Source of the DNA: JBGAPI01 sp044221335
Lineage (GTDB): Bacteria > Pseudomonadota > Gammaproteobacteria > Xanthomonadales > Ahniellaceae
Assembly (NCBI GenBank): GCA_044221335.1
Contig: JBGAPI010000007.1
Location: forward strand, 1-64,000
Length of the DNA: 64,000 nt
Direction: 5' to 3'
Shown here: piece by piece, positions 10,101 to 19,286 of the stretch
Layout of the letters: each line of letters opens with the position of its first letter
Numbering within the stretch: position 1 is the stretch's first letter
Notes under the pieces: model-generated
Told to the model about the DNA's origin: nothing
The model's database searches: none
The model's input: the letters and a program-made list of their open reading frames with translations, nothing else
Translations under genes and position numbers: made by a program

Positions 10101-13100
10101 GTGGCGCCGCTGACCTATTCGCTCAGCGCCGGAAGCCTCCCCAACGGCCTCACCCTGCTCTCCAACGGTCAGCTGTCGGGCGTTCCGAACACGCCGTCGA
10201 CGTTCAACTTCACGATCACTGGCGTCGATTCTTCGGTGACCTCCGCGTCCGGGGGAGCGTTCAGCGTGTCGAGAGCGTACACGGTGACGACCTCCCTGCA
10301 GACGACCACCGTGACGATCGGAACCATCAGTCCGGAGCCCAGCGTGGTGGGCCAGAGCTATTCGGTTCCGGTCGTCGTGACCGGCCAGGTCACGGTGCCC
10401 AACGGTGCCGTCGTCTGTTCGGATGGCACCGGCGGCAGCGACACCCGGATCCTGAATTCCGGAAGCGCGACGTGCGTCATCACCTCCAGCTCGATCGGCA
10501 CCAAGACGATCACTGCGCTGTACAACACGCAGGGCAACTTCGAGGCCAACCTGCAGACGAAGCCGCACGTGGTGAACGACAGCAATCAGGCGCCGGTTCC
10601 GACCTACACCCCCAATCCGGGCACGGCCGTGGACCTGACCGGCCCCGCGACCCAGCTCGGCGATCCGGCGGCCGGACAAGTCGCGGTGACGGTGGGCGGC
10701 GGCCTCGGCAACGGCAATGTCAGCCTCGGCTGCAGCGTGACCGGAGGCAACTTCACGCTGAACTCGACCGCCAGCGTGAGCTACAACGTCGGCGATGCCG
10801 GCAGCCCGATCGTGGTGGGCTGCACCCGGCTGGCGGCCGAACAGAGCGGTCCGGGCATGGCCTTGAACTGCACCGAGACCAGCAATCCCGGCGCCAACCA
10901 GCGCACCCTGAGCTGGCCCCTGCGGTGCCCGGCCGCCACCGCCGTTCCGCCGACGCTGACCTACAGCCCGGCGCCGGGGAACGCCGTGGTCTTTCCGACC
11001 GGAACCTCGGGCTCGCCGTCCCTCGCGTCGATCCAGGTGACAGGGGCGGGCGCCGTGGGCAACGGCAGCACCACGGTGAACTGCACGATTCCGCCGGCGG
11101 ACACCGCATTCTCGATCGTCAGCGGCAATGGTCAGACCGTCACGGCAGGCTCCGGAGGACTGCCGATCGGCCTGCGCTGCGCGCTGTCGCCGACGCAGCG
11201 CACGTCGACGTTGACCTGTGTCGAGACCGAAGGGCCGGTGCTCGCGCAGCGATCGTGGAACTGGCCGCTGACCTGCCCGCCCGGCCAGATCGGGACCACC
11301 GCGAAGCTGACCGTCGGCTCGCGCACGGCGACCCGCGGCCAGGTCGTGTCCGTGCCGGTGAGCTTCGCGGGCGAGACGCCGCCGAGCGGGTCGTCGACGG
11401 TGTCGGTGACGGCACAGATCAACTACGACAACGCCGTCCTCGGCAATCCGCGTGCCGCCGGAGCTGGCGGCGGACAGTGCACGGTGGTGGCGGCGTCGCA
11501 CGTCATCAATGTGAGCATCCCGAACCTTGGCGGCGCGCTCCCGGTCGCCGACACCCGCTACTGCGACCTGCAGTTCGACGTGGCGGCGAACGCACCGAGT
11601 GGGGCGTCGGCGCTGTCCATCGGCCAGGCGAACTGCCAGGACGCGGCACTGGTGAACCGGCAGTGCTCCAAGGCCGACGGGCGGGTGGCCGTGGCGGCAC
11701 TGGCGCCGCTGCCCGGCGACGGTGCTGCGATCGTCATCGGCGGTCACGTCAGCGACGTCGACAAGGTCTACGCGGTGCAGGTGAGCAACAACAGCGCCGC
11801 GAACCGTCGGATCAACGCGTGCACGTTCACGTCGGGCCATCCCGATCTCAGCCTCGCGGCCACGCCGGCGCTGCCGCTGACGATCCTGCCGGCCCAGAAG
11901 GGCACGCTCACCCTCGCGTGCCATCTGCCGCCGATCAACCAGCAGTACGCGGCATCGCTCAGCTGCACCACCGACGATCCGATGCGGGCCCTCATCTACT
12001 ACGACGTCGTCTGCAGGACCTTCGCCGATGGCGCGGAACTGCCCTCCGACCAGCTGCTGAACGACCAGCAGCGCTCCGGCGAGCAGGAAGGCCGGTCGGC
12101 GGCCATGGCGAACAGCGCCGGCAACAGCCTCGTCGCACTGGGGGCACCGCTCGGCGGTGGCGACGGCAACGGTCGGGTGGCGCTGTACGAGAGCGCTCCG
12201 GGCGCAGGCAAGGGCAGGTTCGATGGCCGCCCCGGGCTGCGATTGCTGGCCACGCTGGAGTCGCCGACGGCTCGCGACGGCGAGCGGCGCAGCAAGGCGG
12301 TGGCCGCACTCGTCACCGACCTGCTCGGCCAGGCCGTCGCGATCCGCGCCGACGGTGGCGAGGTGGCAGTCGGCGCGCCGAACGCCCCGACGAACAACGG
12401 TCCGGCCGGCCCCGGTCGCGTGTACCGCTACGTCCGCCCGGCGGGCGGGTGGGCGAACTTCGATCCGGTGTTCGATCCGCCGGTCGTGATGGACGCGCCG
12501 ACCCCGCAGGGCATCTCGCTGAGTGGCTTCGGCAGTGTGCTTGCCTACTCCGCCACGGGCGACCTGCTCGCGGGTGCGCCGGGCTCCACGGCCAACGGAA
12601 CGTCCGGCGCCGGTGCGGTCGTCGCCTTCCCGTTCGCCGGGCAGTGCCCGGGCAGCGGCATCGATCCCGCCAGCGGCGGCGCCTGCACTCCCGGCGCGAG
12701 CCTGTTCGATCCGCCGGTGGCCGTCACGTCGCCGACGCCGGCCGGCAATGGCAACTTCGGTGCGGCGCTGGCGGTGTCGGGATCGGAAGTGTTCGTTGGC
12801 GCACCGGCGGAACTCGCGAGCACGATCAAGCCGGGCAACGTCTATCGCATCGACTACATCCTGGGAACGTTCGGCACCCGGACCCGTCTCGCCACGACCT
12901 CGCCGCTGGCGAGCAACGACAAGTTCGGCAGCGCGCTGGCGATCAGCGGCGACCTGCTGCTGGTCGGCGCGCCGGGAGCGGACAACGCCGCCGGCACCGA
13001 TGCAGGCGCGGTGCTGGTGTTCCGGAACCTGGCGGCGCCGACCCAGGTCGGCCTGCTGCTGCCGGGGAACGGTGCGACGCAGTCGGCGGGCTCGGCGATC

Positions 13101-13421
13101 GCGGCCAACGCCGACACGATCTACGTCGGGGCCCCCACCTTCAACACGCCCGGCCACACCGGCGTCGGGCGGGTGTACGCGTTTCCCGTGAAGGCCAGCT
13201 ATACCCTGCAGGAGAGTCCGACCGCGACGCTGGACGACGTCGTGAATCGCGACGGCGACGACTTCGGTCGCTCGCTGGCGGTGGGGTTCGAACAGGCCGT
13301 GGTCGGGGTCCCCAAGGCCGACGCCACGTTGTTCGACGGAACGACGCTCACCGACACCGGCCGCGCCGATCCGTTCGTGCTGGCGAAGCCGGATCTGACG
13401 TTCGGGGACGGATTCGAATGA
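7197..13421 (+). CDS. Giant secreted modular protein: Kelch-like propeller, Ig domains, cohesin-like domain, FG-GAP repeats, DGFE tail
   Basis: The protein has 2074 residues. A signal peptide covers residues 1-25. Residues about 96-840 hold some 13 Kelch-like repeats of 50-60 residues (pattern VYVGGSF, ANRIARFD, WSSLGTGSANG), enough for two propellers. About 838-1130 are bacterial Ig-like domains (Big_3_5 type, then a putative-Ig He_PIG type, then another). About 1130-1364 are two Cys-containing domains. About 1365-1505 resemble a cohesin-type sandwich (TAKLTVGSRTATRGQ start). From about 1620 there are FG-GAP-like repeats (GAPLGGGDGNGRVALYE, VGAPGAD). The last residues are TFGDGFE. No enzyme motif is seen; a cell-surface or extracellular binding/adhesin role is inferred. 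GGGGAAG lies six bases before the ATG. The next gene shares its C-terminal half. Confidence 0.9.
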   Translation: MSRVSLMSMALLVLATASVPTMLAARQARDPVSTDGGAIALDAGADRNRPSAVESLPRPARAVPPGRDDAAKSGSTRSGASKNAVDDASRWDRQFGVAIGCDNAVKAMAPLDDGRIVVGGLFHMCGNVQATFVAIWDPNSGVFAPLSEASGAEGTDYAIDALAVNGNRIVVSSGYSRNSVVVARNIALYDLSTRSWSPMGSSANNGVNNPVTGIAMNATTVFVTGSFSFADGVSANRVARYDIATNSWSSLGTGSANGVTGGVNAIALNGTDVYVAGTLSAAGGVTANKIARFDTTTQTWSSVGTGSENGLNGTAYALATFGSRVYVGGSFTLAGTKAANNVASFDIGTQSWQGIGAGTSNGTGSTVYAVVPGSSELYVGGSFSSAGTVAANRIARFQFASQSWDSLGTGSANGANLTVRAIVNRTTEIYVAGNFTQSGGVISRGVARYTPATQLWSGLGVGTSNGVVFGAIQGVSAIKASATEVYAGGDFTLAGDVPANNFARFDIGQGKWTVVGNGAVNGLTNAGSSVCYAYPSPCAMAIDTTATDVFAGGSFQQAGDTGLNLVARFNLSSQSWLPLSSGANNGTNSLVRAIAVSGQDVFLGGDFVQAPYPTTNSMLRVARYNLTAQTWNSLGTGSANGVNNSVYAVATSGQYVYVGGSFTLAGGATANRIARFDLNSQTWSSLGTGSANGVGGQVRALAVSGNYVYAGGNFTTAGGQAAANIARFDTTTQAWSTLGSGAANGVDGIVEAISISGSDAFVGGSFLNAGGASARRVAIFNTSTLSWRPLPGDGVNGVNGPVYTLSAVGTATYIGGSFSVAGGVPSMAIARYDNRRDVTASLSLSPAGPVQANTAVSITASVATLGFPGQPGKVDFYDNGAPMPGCSAVAVVGGLNTRTATCTTSALRVGSHSLVARYLGDTQNFVGTTDASTLVVTAPVLDLTPSTLPNALAGVSYSATFAVSGSGTVAPLTYSLSAGSLPNGLTLLSNGQLSGVPNTPSTFNFTITGVDSSVTSASGGAFSVSRAYTVTTSLQTTTVTIGTISPEPSVVGQSYSVPVVVTGQVTVPNGAVVCSDGTGGSDTRILNSGSATCVITSSSIGTKTITALYNTQGNFEANLQTKPHVVNDSNQAPVPTYTPNPGTAVDLTGPATQLGDPAAGQVAVTVGGGLGNGNVSLGCSVTGGNFTLNSTASVSYNVGDAGSPIVVGCTRLAAEQSGPGMALNCTETSNPGANQRTLSWPLRCPAATAVPPTLTYSPAPGNAVVFPTGTSGSPSLASIQVTGAGAVGNGSTTVNCTIPPADTAFSIVSGNGQTVTAGSGGLPIGLRCALSPTQRTSTLTCVETEGPVLAQRSWNWPLTCPPGQIGTTAKLTVGSRTATRGQVVSVPVSFAGETPPSGSSTVSVTAQINYDNAVLGNPRAAGAGGGQCTVVAASHVINVSIPNLGGALPVADTRYCDLQFDVAANAPSGASALSIGQANCQDAALVNRQCSKADGRVAVAALAPLPGDGAAIVIGGHVSDVDKVYAVQVSNNSAANRRINACTFTSGHPDLSLAATPALPLTILPAQKGTLTLACHLPPINQQYAASLSCTTDDPMRALIYYDVVCRTFADGAELPSDQLLNDQQRSGEQEGRSAAMANSAGNSLVALGAPLGGGDGNGRVALYESAPGAGKGRFDGRPGLRLLATLESPTARDGERRSKAVAALVTDLLGQAVAIRADGGEVAVGAPNAPTNNGPAGPGRVYRYVRPAGGWANFDPVFDPPVVMDAPTPQGISLSGFGSVLAYSATGDLLAGAPGSTANGTSGAGAVVAFPFAGQCPGSGIDPASGGACTPGASLFDPPVAVTSPTPAGNGNFGAALAVSGSEVFVGAPAELASTIKPGNVYRIDYILGTFGTRTRLATTSPLASNDKFGSALAISGDLLLVGAPGADNAAGTDAGAVLVFRNLAAPTQVGLLLPGNGATQSAGSAIAANADTIYVGAPTFNTPGHTGVGRVYAFPVKASYTLQESPTATLDDVVNRDGDDFGRSLAVGFEQAVVGVPKADATLFDGTTLTDTGRADPFVLAKPDLTFGDGFE

Positions 13422-13514
13422 CCTGCAGGCGCGGATCGCCCAGTCGCATGGGATCGTCCCGGCGAAGGACCATTCATCGCCGAGCGCGCACGACAGTCCG
13501 CCGTCATTTCGTTC

Positions 13515-13519
13515 AGGAG
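13515..13519 (+). promoter_or_regulatory. Shine-Dalgarno AGGAG selecting the 13528 start
   Basis: AGGAG is followed eight bases later by ATG at 13528. The earlier in-frame GTG (13519) overlaps the motif and the ATG at 13522 is only two bases away, so 13528 is the better start. Confidence 0.65.
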
Positions 13520-13527
13520 TGATGCAA

Positions 13528-16500
13528 ATGGGTGGGAACTCTTCAGCACAGGCCAACCCCGACCCTGGTGCCGCAACGCCCGCCCGCCCGGCGGCTGCAT
13601 GGATTCGTGAAATTTCGCTGCTCTCCGTCGCACTGCTGGGGTCGTGGTCCGCATTGGCGGGGGTCGATCGATCCTCCGCACCACCGCCGATGTCGATGGA
13701 GGCCGGCGATGGCGATCGACGCGGTGGCCTGGATCGAGCGTTTAGCGGCATGCTGGAAGTGGCGCGATTCGATGGGGGTGACAGCGATTCGGCACCCGCC
13801 TCGAAGTTCCTCGCGCAAACGAATTCCGGCCTGCTGCAGTTGACGAATGTGACGTCCTTGGACGTCGGCGACGATTTCGGATGCGTCCTGACCACCGCGG
13901 GGATCGTCAAGTGCTGGGGCGGCAATCAATATTTTCAGCTGGGCGACGGAACCAGTACGACCCGTTTGACGCCGGTCGACGTGGTCGGATTGTCGCCGGG
14001 AGTGGTTTCCCTCTCGGTGGGTCGCTTCCACGCCTGTGCGATCAGCAACGGAGGCGGTGTCTCCTGTTGGGGAAGAAATAGCTACGGCGAGCTGGGAAAT
14101 GGCACGTCCGGGACGGATACAGGGGTGCCACAACAAGTCGTGGGGCTTGCCAGCGGCGTTGTTGCAGTGGCGGCCGCTGATTTCCACACCTGTGCGCTGC
14201 TGATCGGTGGGGCGGTCAAGTGCTGGGGCAACAACCTCTACGGAAAGCTGGGCAACAACAGCACGACCAACAGCGCGGTTCCCGTCGACGTCGTCGGTCT
14301 TTCGTCCGGCGTCGCGGTCATCGCTGCGGGCGCATTGGGCACGTGTTCGGTCATGGATTCCGGTGGACTGAAGTGTTGGGGAAGCAACCAGTTCGGTTCC
14401 GTCGGAGACGGCTCGGGCGTCGATCGACTGACGCCGGTGGATGTTCCGGGGCTGACGTCGGGCGTGGCGACCGTATCGGTCGGCGCGGGCCACGTCTGCG
14501 CAACGTCCACATCCGGGGCGCTCAAGTGCTGGGGGAACAACGGCTTTGGGCAGGTTGGAGACGGGTCGACCTCGAATCGACTTGTTCCGGTCGATGTCGT
14601 CGGCATGGGTTCGACGGTGACCAGCGTGTCGGCCGCCAACGGGTTGACCTGCGCCGTCGCCAACGGGACCGCCCTGAGCTGCTGGGGGCACAATTCCGAG
14701 GGGCAATTGGGTGATACGACGACGACGGATCGATGGGTGCCGGTCGGCGTTTCCGGACTCGCTTCCGGAGTCGCTGGCGCGTCCGGCGGAACGGCTCACA
14801 GTTGTGCCCGTATCGTCGACGGACGAGTGAAGTGCTGGGGGAACAACAGTGTGGGGCAACTCGGCGACAACACCACGGCGCCGCACGTTTCGCCCGCATT
14901 CGTGCTCTATCCGGCGCAAAGCGTCACCACGGTCGATTCGACGCCGAATCCTTCCGTGTACTCGCAACCGCTCCAGTTGACCGCGACGGTCTCCTTCAAC
15001 GGCGATGGCGGAACCGGCAGCGTCGACTTCCGCGCCGACGGCAACGTCATCGGTGGTTGTGCCGCCATGCCACTGTCTGTGAGCGCGCGGAGCGGCACGG
15101 CGCAATGCACGACGAACTCGCTGTCCCGTGGATCTCACCTGATCACGGTCACCTACCCGGGGGACGGCCTGTTCGAAGGCAGCGTCTCGGCTGCGCTCGC
15201 TCAGACCGTGAACCCTCCGGCCATCGGCCTCAGTCCGATCAGTTTGCCAGGGACGTTCGCAGGCACGGCCTATTCCCAGCAGTTGTCGGCAAGCGGGGCG
15301 GGGACCACTGGGCCTTTCCAGTTCGCCGTGACTTCCGGTGCGCTGCCGTCGGGCCTTGCGCTGAGCGCGTCGGGGGCGTTGTCCGGCACGACGCAATCGT
15401 CGGGAACGTTCGCGTTCACGGTGACTGCCACAGACAGCTCGCCGACGTCCGTCGGCGGTCCGTTCAGCGGTTTGCAGTCGTATTCGATCACCGTCGCGAA
15501 GCAACCGGTCTCGGTCACGCTGGCGTCCGATGGAAGTCCGGCAACGGTCAACACGCCAGTCAGGCTGACGGCTTCGGTCAGCAGCTCGGGATATCCGGCG
15601 GTTCCCGGCACCGTCGACTTTCGGGACGGATCGACGCTGATTTCAGGATGTGGCGGCGTCGCGCTGACCGGTGCACTGAACAGCCGGACGGCGGTCTGCA
15701 CGGTGTCCAACCTGGCTCTCGGCACCCGGAGCGTCACCGCGACCTACTCCGGTGATGCCTACAATTTCTCCGGCAGCAGTTCGGTCCTGCAGCAGACGAT
15801 CGTGGCACCTGCGATTTCATTCGCTCCGTCGTCCATGCCGGCGACGCTGTCCGGCGTCAGCTATGCGCAGACCGTCACCGCGAGTGGCGTCGGGACCACA
15901 GCGCCATTCACCTACACGATCACGGCGGGGAGTCTCCCGGCAGGCATGACCTTGCTTGCCTCCGGCGGGCTGTCGGGAATCGCGACCACCCCAGGTGTGT
16001 CGGCGTTCTCGTTGACCGCGATCGACAGCTCGAGCGCGTCGGTAGGTGGCCCGTTTTCCGCGAGCGTGTCGTATTCGATCTCCGTGAGTCTCCAGTCCAC
16101 GTCGATCGCGATCGGGACGATCAGTCCGGAGCCGAGTCTGACCGGCCAGTCCTACAGCGTGCCGGTGACGGTAAGCGGGCAGTCGACGACCCCCAACGGT
16201 GTCATCACGTGCAACGACGGAAGTGGCGCCAGCGACACCAAGGCCCTGTCGGCGGGGAGCGCGACCTGCGCGCTGACCTCAACGACCTCCGGCACGAAGA
16301 CCATCACCGTCGTCTACGGGGCGCAAGGGAATTTTGATGCCAGCGTCAATGCCAAGACGCATCTCGTGAACGACGCCAACCAGGCGCCGACGCTGGGATT
16401 CAATCCGGTGTCCGGGTCGACCGTCGCCCTGGCGGGTTCGACGACGCAGCTCGGGGATCCGGCCAGCGGGCAGGTGACGGTGTCAGTGACCGGCGTCGGC

Positions 16501-19194
16501 AGCGGTACCGGCAACGTCAGCGTAGGGTGCAGCGTGAGCGGTGGAAATCTGCAATTGGGTTCCGGCGGCAGTCAGTCGCTGAATGTCGGGGCGGTTCCCG
16601 CCCCGATTGTCGTGTCCTGCGCCCGTACCTCGACGACACAATCCGGCAACCTGAGCTGCACCGAGACCAGCAGTCCGGGCGGTGCGCAGCGACAGCTGAA
16701 CTGGCCGCTCGTTTGTCCGCCTGCGAGCGCGGTGCCGCCGACGTTGGCGTATGACCCGCCGCCGGGAAACACGGTGGTGTTCAACTCCGGCGCGTCTGGC
16801 ACAGCTTCCAACGCTGTGATCCAGGTAACCGGATCAGGGGCAGTGGGCGACGGCAGTGCGAACCTGACCTGTTCGATCCCTCCGACGGACACCGCGTTCT
16901 CCATCGTCGGCGGCAACAACCAGACTGTGATGGCGAGCGTCGGTGCGGTGCCGCTGGGACTTCGCTGTCTGCTGACGCCGACCCAGCGCACGTCCACCCT
17001 GACCTGTGTCGAGACCGATGGCCCGGTCGTCGCCCAGCGGACACGGACCTGGCCGCTCAATTGCCCGCCGGGCCAAGCCGGGACCACCGCGAAGCTGACC
17101 GTGGGCTCGCGTACGGTGACCCGAGGTCATGTGGTGTCGGTCCCGGTGAGTTTCGCGGGGGAGGGGACGACGACGTCGGTGACGGCGCAGATCAGCTACG
17201 ACCCCAGCAGGCTGCTCAATCCGCGCTCCATCGGCGCTGCCGGCGGTGGGTGCACGGTGGTGGCCGCGTCCCACGCGATCAACGTGACGATCCCGAACCT
17301 CGGCGGCGCGCTGCCGGCCAACGACACGCGCTACTGCGACCTGCAGTTCTCGGTGCCCGCGAATGCGGCCAGCGGTCCCTCGACGCTGAGCATCGGCCAG
17401 GCGAACTGCCTGGATGCGTTCCTGGTGTCGAAGCTGTGCGCGAAGTCGGACGGGCGCGTGGCGGTCGCGGCCGTGTCGACGCAGCCGGGCGAGGGAGCGG
17501 GGATCGTCATCGACGGCCACGTCAGCGATCTCGACAAGTCCTTCGCGGTGCGGGTGAGCAACGACAGCAACGCGACCCGCACGATCAACGGCTGCACCTT
17601 CACCTCGACCAATCCGAACCTGAGACTGTCGGCGACCCCGGCGCTGCCACTCACGATCCTGCCAACCCAGACCGGGACACTCACCCTGCAGTGCCACCTG
17701 CCGCCGCTCGGGCAGCAGTATGCGGCGTCGCTCAACTGCACCACCGACGACGCGATGCGCGCCGTGCTGTACTACGACGTGCTCTGCAAGGCGGTCGCCG
17801 ACGGCGCGGAACTGTCGGCGGAGCAGCTGCTGAACGACCAGCAGCGATCCGGGGAGCAGCAAGGCCGCTCGTCGGCGCTGGCGGACGTCTCCGGCGGCAC
17901 CCTGGTGGCGCTCGGTGCGCCGCTCGGCGGCAGCGACGGCAATGGGCGAGTGGCGCTCTACGAGAGCGCGCAGACCGCAGGCAGGGGCAGCGACGACGGG
18001 CGTCCCGCTCTGCGGCCGCTGGCAAGCCTGGAGTCGCCGCCAGAGCGCGCCGGCGAGCATCGCGGCAAGGCGGTGGCCGCGCTGGTCACCGACCTCCTCG
18101 GGCAGGCGGTGGCGATCCGCGGAGACGGTGGAGAGATCGCCGTCGGCGCGCCGAATGCGCCATCCACCGGAGCCGCGGCCGGACCTGGCCGCGTGCTGCG
18201 CTACCTGCGCCCTGCGGGCGGCTGGGCGAACTTCGAACCCACCTTCGACCTGCCGCAGACCATCGACGCGCCGTCATTGCCCGGCATCACGCCGGCCGGC
18301 TTCGGCAGCGCCGTGGCCTATTCCGGCAGCGGCGACCTGCTGGTCGGCGCGCCAGGCTCGACGGCGAGCAACGTCTCCGGTGCGGGTGCCGTGTTCGCGT
18401 ATGCCTTCGCCGGGCTGTGCCCGGAAAGCAACATCGATCCCCGCAACGGCAGCAGCTGTGTTGCCGGTGCGAGCCTGTTCGATCCGCCAGTAGCGGCCAG
18501 TTCGCCGGGGGCGGTCGGCAATGGCAGTTTCGGTGCAGCCCTGGCGCTCGCCAGTTCGGCAGTGTTTGTCGGAGCGCCGGGTGAACTCGTGGTCCCGATC
18601 AAGCCGGGCAACGTCTACCGGATCGACCATGTCGCCGGGACCTTCGGTGCCACAACCCGGCTCGCCGCGACGTCGTCGCTCGCGACCAACGACCGACTGG
18701 GAAGCGCACTCGCGATCACTGGCAACCTGCTGCTGGCTGGGGCGCCGGGAGCCGACAACGCTGCCGGCAGCGACGCGGGTGCGGTGCTGGTATTCCGGAA
18801 TCTGGCGGCACCGGCCCAGGTCGGCCTGCTGCTGCCAGGCACGGGTGCGTCGCAGAGCGCCGGCTCCGCGATCGCGGCGAACGCCAGCACGATCTACGTC
18901 GGCGCGCCGGCCTGGAGCAGCGCGGGCCACAGCGGCGTCGGCAGGGTCTATGCCTATCCGATGAAGGCCAGCTTCACGATGCAGGAGAGCCCGACGGCGA
19001 CGCTCGAGGACGCCGGCGACCGCGATGGCGACGACTTCGGCCGCTCGCTGGCGCTGGGTCCGGAGCAGGCCATCGTCGGCGTGCCGAAGGCCGATGCGAC
19101 CCTGTTCGACGGCACCGCGCTCACCGACACCGGGCGCGCCGATCCTTTCGCGCTGCCGAGAGGAGACGCGATGTTCTCGGACGGATTCGAGTAG
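13528..19194 (+). CDS. Giant secreted modular protein: RCC1 propeller, Ig domains, cohesin-like domain, FG-GAP repeats, DGFE tail
   Basis: The protein has 1888 residues from the start supported by AGGAG. A signal anchor or peptide lies at about 25-48. Residues about 105-470 carry seven RCC1 repeats (pattern VKCWGNN, GQLGDG, PVDVVGL), the number needed to close a seven-bladed propeller. Next come two Big_3_5 plus He_PIG Ig pairs, a third Ig-like domain, Cys-containing domains, a cohesin-like domain and FG-GAP repeats, ending MFSDGFE. From the Ig region onward it is clearly paralogous to the gene just upstream (both have GEQ-GRS, VALGAPLGG, GRVALYESA, DLLGQAVAIR), but the N-terminal propeller is a different family and one Ig pair is extra. 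An extracellular binding role is inferred. Confidence 0.9.
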   Translation: MGGNSSAQANPDPGAATPARPAAAWIREISLLSVALLGSWSALAGVDRSSAPPPMSMEAGDGDRRGGLDRAFSGMLEVARFDGGDSDSAPASKFLAQTNSGLLQLTNVTSLDVGDDFGCVLTTAGIVKCWGGNQYFQLGDGTSTTRLTPVDVVGLSPGVVSLSVGRFHACAISNGGGVSCWGRNSYGELGNGTSGTDTGVPQQVVGLASGVVAVAAADFHTCALLIGGAVKCWGNNLYGKLGNNSTTNSAVPVDVVGLSSGVAVIAAGALGTCSVMDSGGLKCWGSNQFGSVGDGSGVDRLTPVDVPGLTSGVATVSVGAGHVCATSTSGALKCWGNNGFGQVGDGSTSNRLVPVDVVGMGSTVTSVSAANGLTCAVANGTALSCWGHNSEGQLGDTTTTDRWVPVGVSGLASGVAGASGGTAHSCARIVDGRVKCWGNNSVGQLGDNTTAPHVSPAFVLYPAQSVTTVDSTPNPSVYSQPLQLTATVSFNGDGGTGSVDFRADGNVIGGCAAMPLSVSARSGTAQCTTNSLSRGSHLITVTYPGDGLFEGSVSAALAQTVNPPAIGLSPISLPGTFAGTAYSQQLSASGAGTTGPFQFAVTSGALPSGLALSASGALSGTTQSSGTFAFTVTATDSSPTSVGGPFSGLQSYSITVAKQPVSVTLASDGSPATVNTPVRLTASVSSSGYPAVPGTVDFRDGSTLISGCGGVALTGALNSRTAVCTVSNLALGTRSVTATYSGDAYNFSGSSSVLQQTIVAPAISFAPSSMPATLSGVSYAQTVTASGVGTTAPFTYTITAGSLPAGMTLLASGGLSGIATTPGVSAFSLTAIDSSSASVGGPFSASVSYSISVSLQSTSIAIGTISPEPSLTGQSYSVPVTVSGQSTTPNGVITCNDGSGASDTKALSAGSATCALTSTTSGTKTITVVYGAQGNFDASVNAKTHLVNDANQAPTLGFNPVSGSTVALAGSTTQLGDPASGQVTVSVTGVGSGTGNVSVGCSVSGGNLQLGSGGSQSLNVGAVPAPIVVSCARTSTTQSGNLSCTETSSPGGAQRQLNWPLVCPPASAVPPTLAYDPPPGNTVVFNSGASGTASNAVIQVTGSGAVGDGSANLTCSIPPTDTAFSIVGGNNQTVMASVGAVPLGLRCLLTPTQRTSTLTCVETDGPVVAQRTRTWPLNCPPGQAGTTAKLTVGSRTVTRGHVVSVPVSFAGEGTTTSVTAQISYDPSRLLNPRSIGAAGGGCTVVAASHAINVTIPNLGGALPANDTRYCDLQFSVPANAASGPSTLSIGQANCLDAFLVSKLCAKSDGRVAVAAVSTQPGEGAGIVIDGHVSDLDKSFAVRVSNDSNATRTINGCTFTSTNPNLRLSATPALPLTILPTQTGTLTLQCHLPPLGQQYAASLNCTTDDAMRAVLYYDVLCKAVADGAELSAEQLLNDQQRSGEQQGRSSALADVSGGTLVALGAPLGGSDGNGRVALYESAQTAGRGSDDGRPALRPLASLESPPERAGEHRGKAVAALVTDLLGQAVAIRGDGGEIAVGAPNAPSTGAAAGPGRVLRYLRPAGGWANFEPTFDLPQTIDAPSLPGITPAGFGSAVAYSGSGDLLVGAPGSTASNVSGAGAVFAYAFAGLCPESNIDPRNGSSCVAGASLFDPPVAASSPGAVGNGSFGAALALASSAVFVGAPGELVVPIKPGNVYRIDHVAGTFGATTRLAATSSLATNDRLGSALAITGNLLLAGAPGADNAAGSDAGAVLVFRNLAAPAQVGLLLPGTGASQSAGSAIAANASTIYVGAPAWSSAGHSGVGRVYAYPMKASFTMQESPTATLEDAGDRDGDDFGRSLALGPEQAIVGVPKADATLFDGTALTDTGRADPFALPRGDAMFSDGFE

Positions 19195-19272
19195 AAGCAG
19201 GTTACGCCCTCGCTGCGCGCGTCAGGTGGCCAGGGCAGGCAACGCGGAGCCCTTGCGGCGTGCGATGAGAGG

Positions 19273-19280
19273 AAGGAGGT
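19273..19280 (+). promoter_or_regulatory. Strong Shine-Dalgarno AAGGAGGT before a GTG start
   Basis: AAGGAGGT ends six bases before GTG at 19287. It is a near-perfect anti-16S match at ideal spacing and fixes the start of the downstream gene on GTG rather than on the internal ATG at 19332. Confidence 0.75.
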
Positions 19281-19286
19281 CCTAAA

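Noticed and set aside
13401..13421. DGFE tail as a PEP-CTERM, GlyGly-CTERM or LPXTG-type signal
   Set aside because: There is no preceding transmembrane helix and no basic end, which all of those need.
8561..13522. Second very long plus-strand frame inside the same gene
   Set aside because: It is a frame-shifted shadow with Arg/Gln-rich low-complexity sequence; the real frame carries the repeats, signal peptide and tail.
8910..13925. Open frame of more than 1600 codons antisense to the Kelch-type protein gene
   Set aside because: It is Arg/Gly/Ala-rich, has no domain pattern, and mirrors the real gene. Very high GC keeps antisense frames open.
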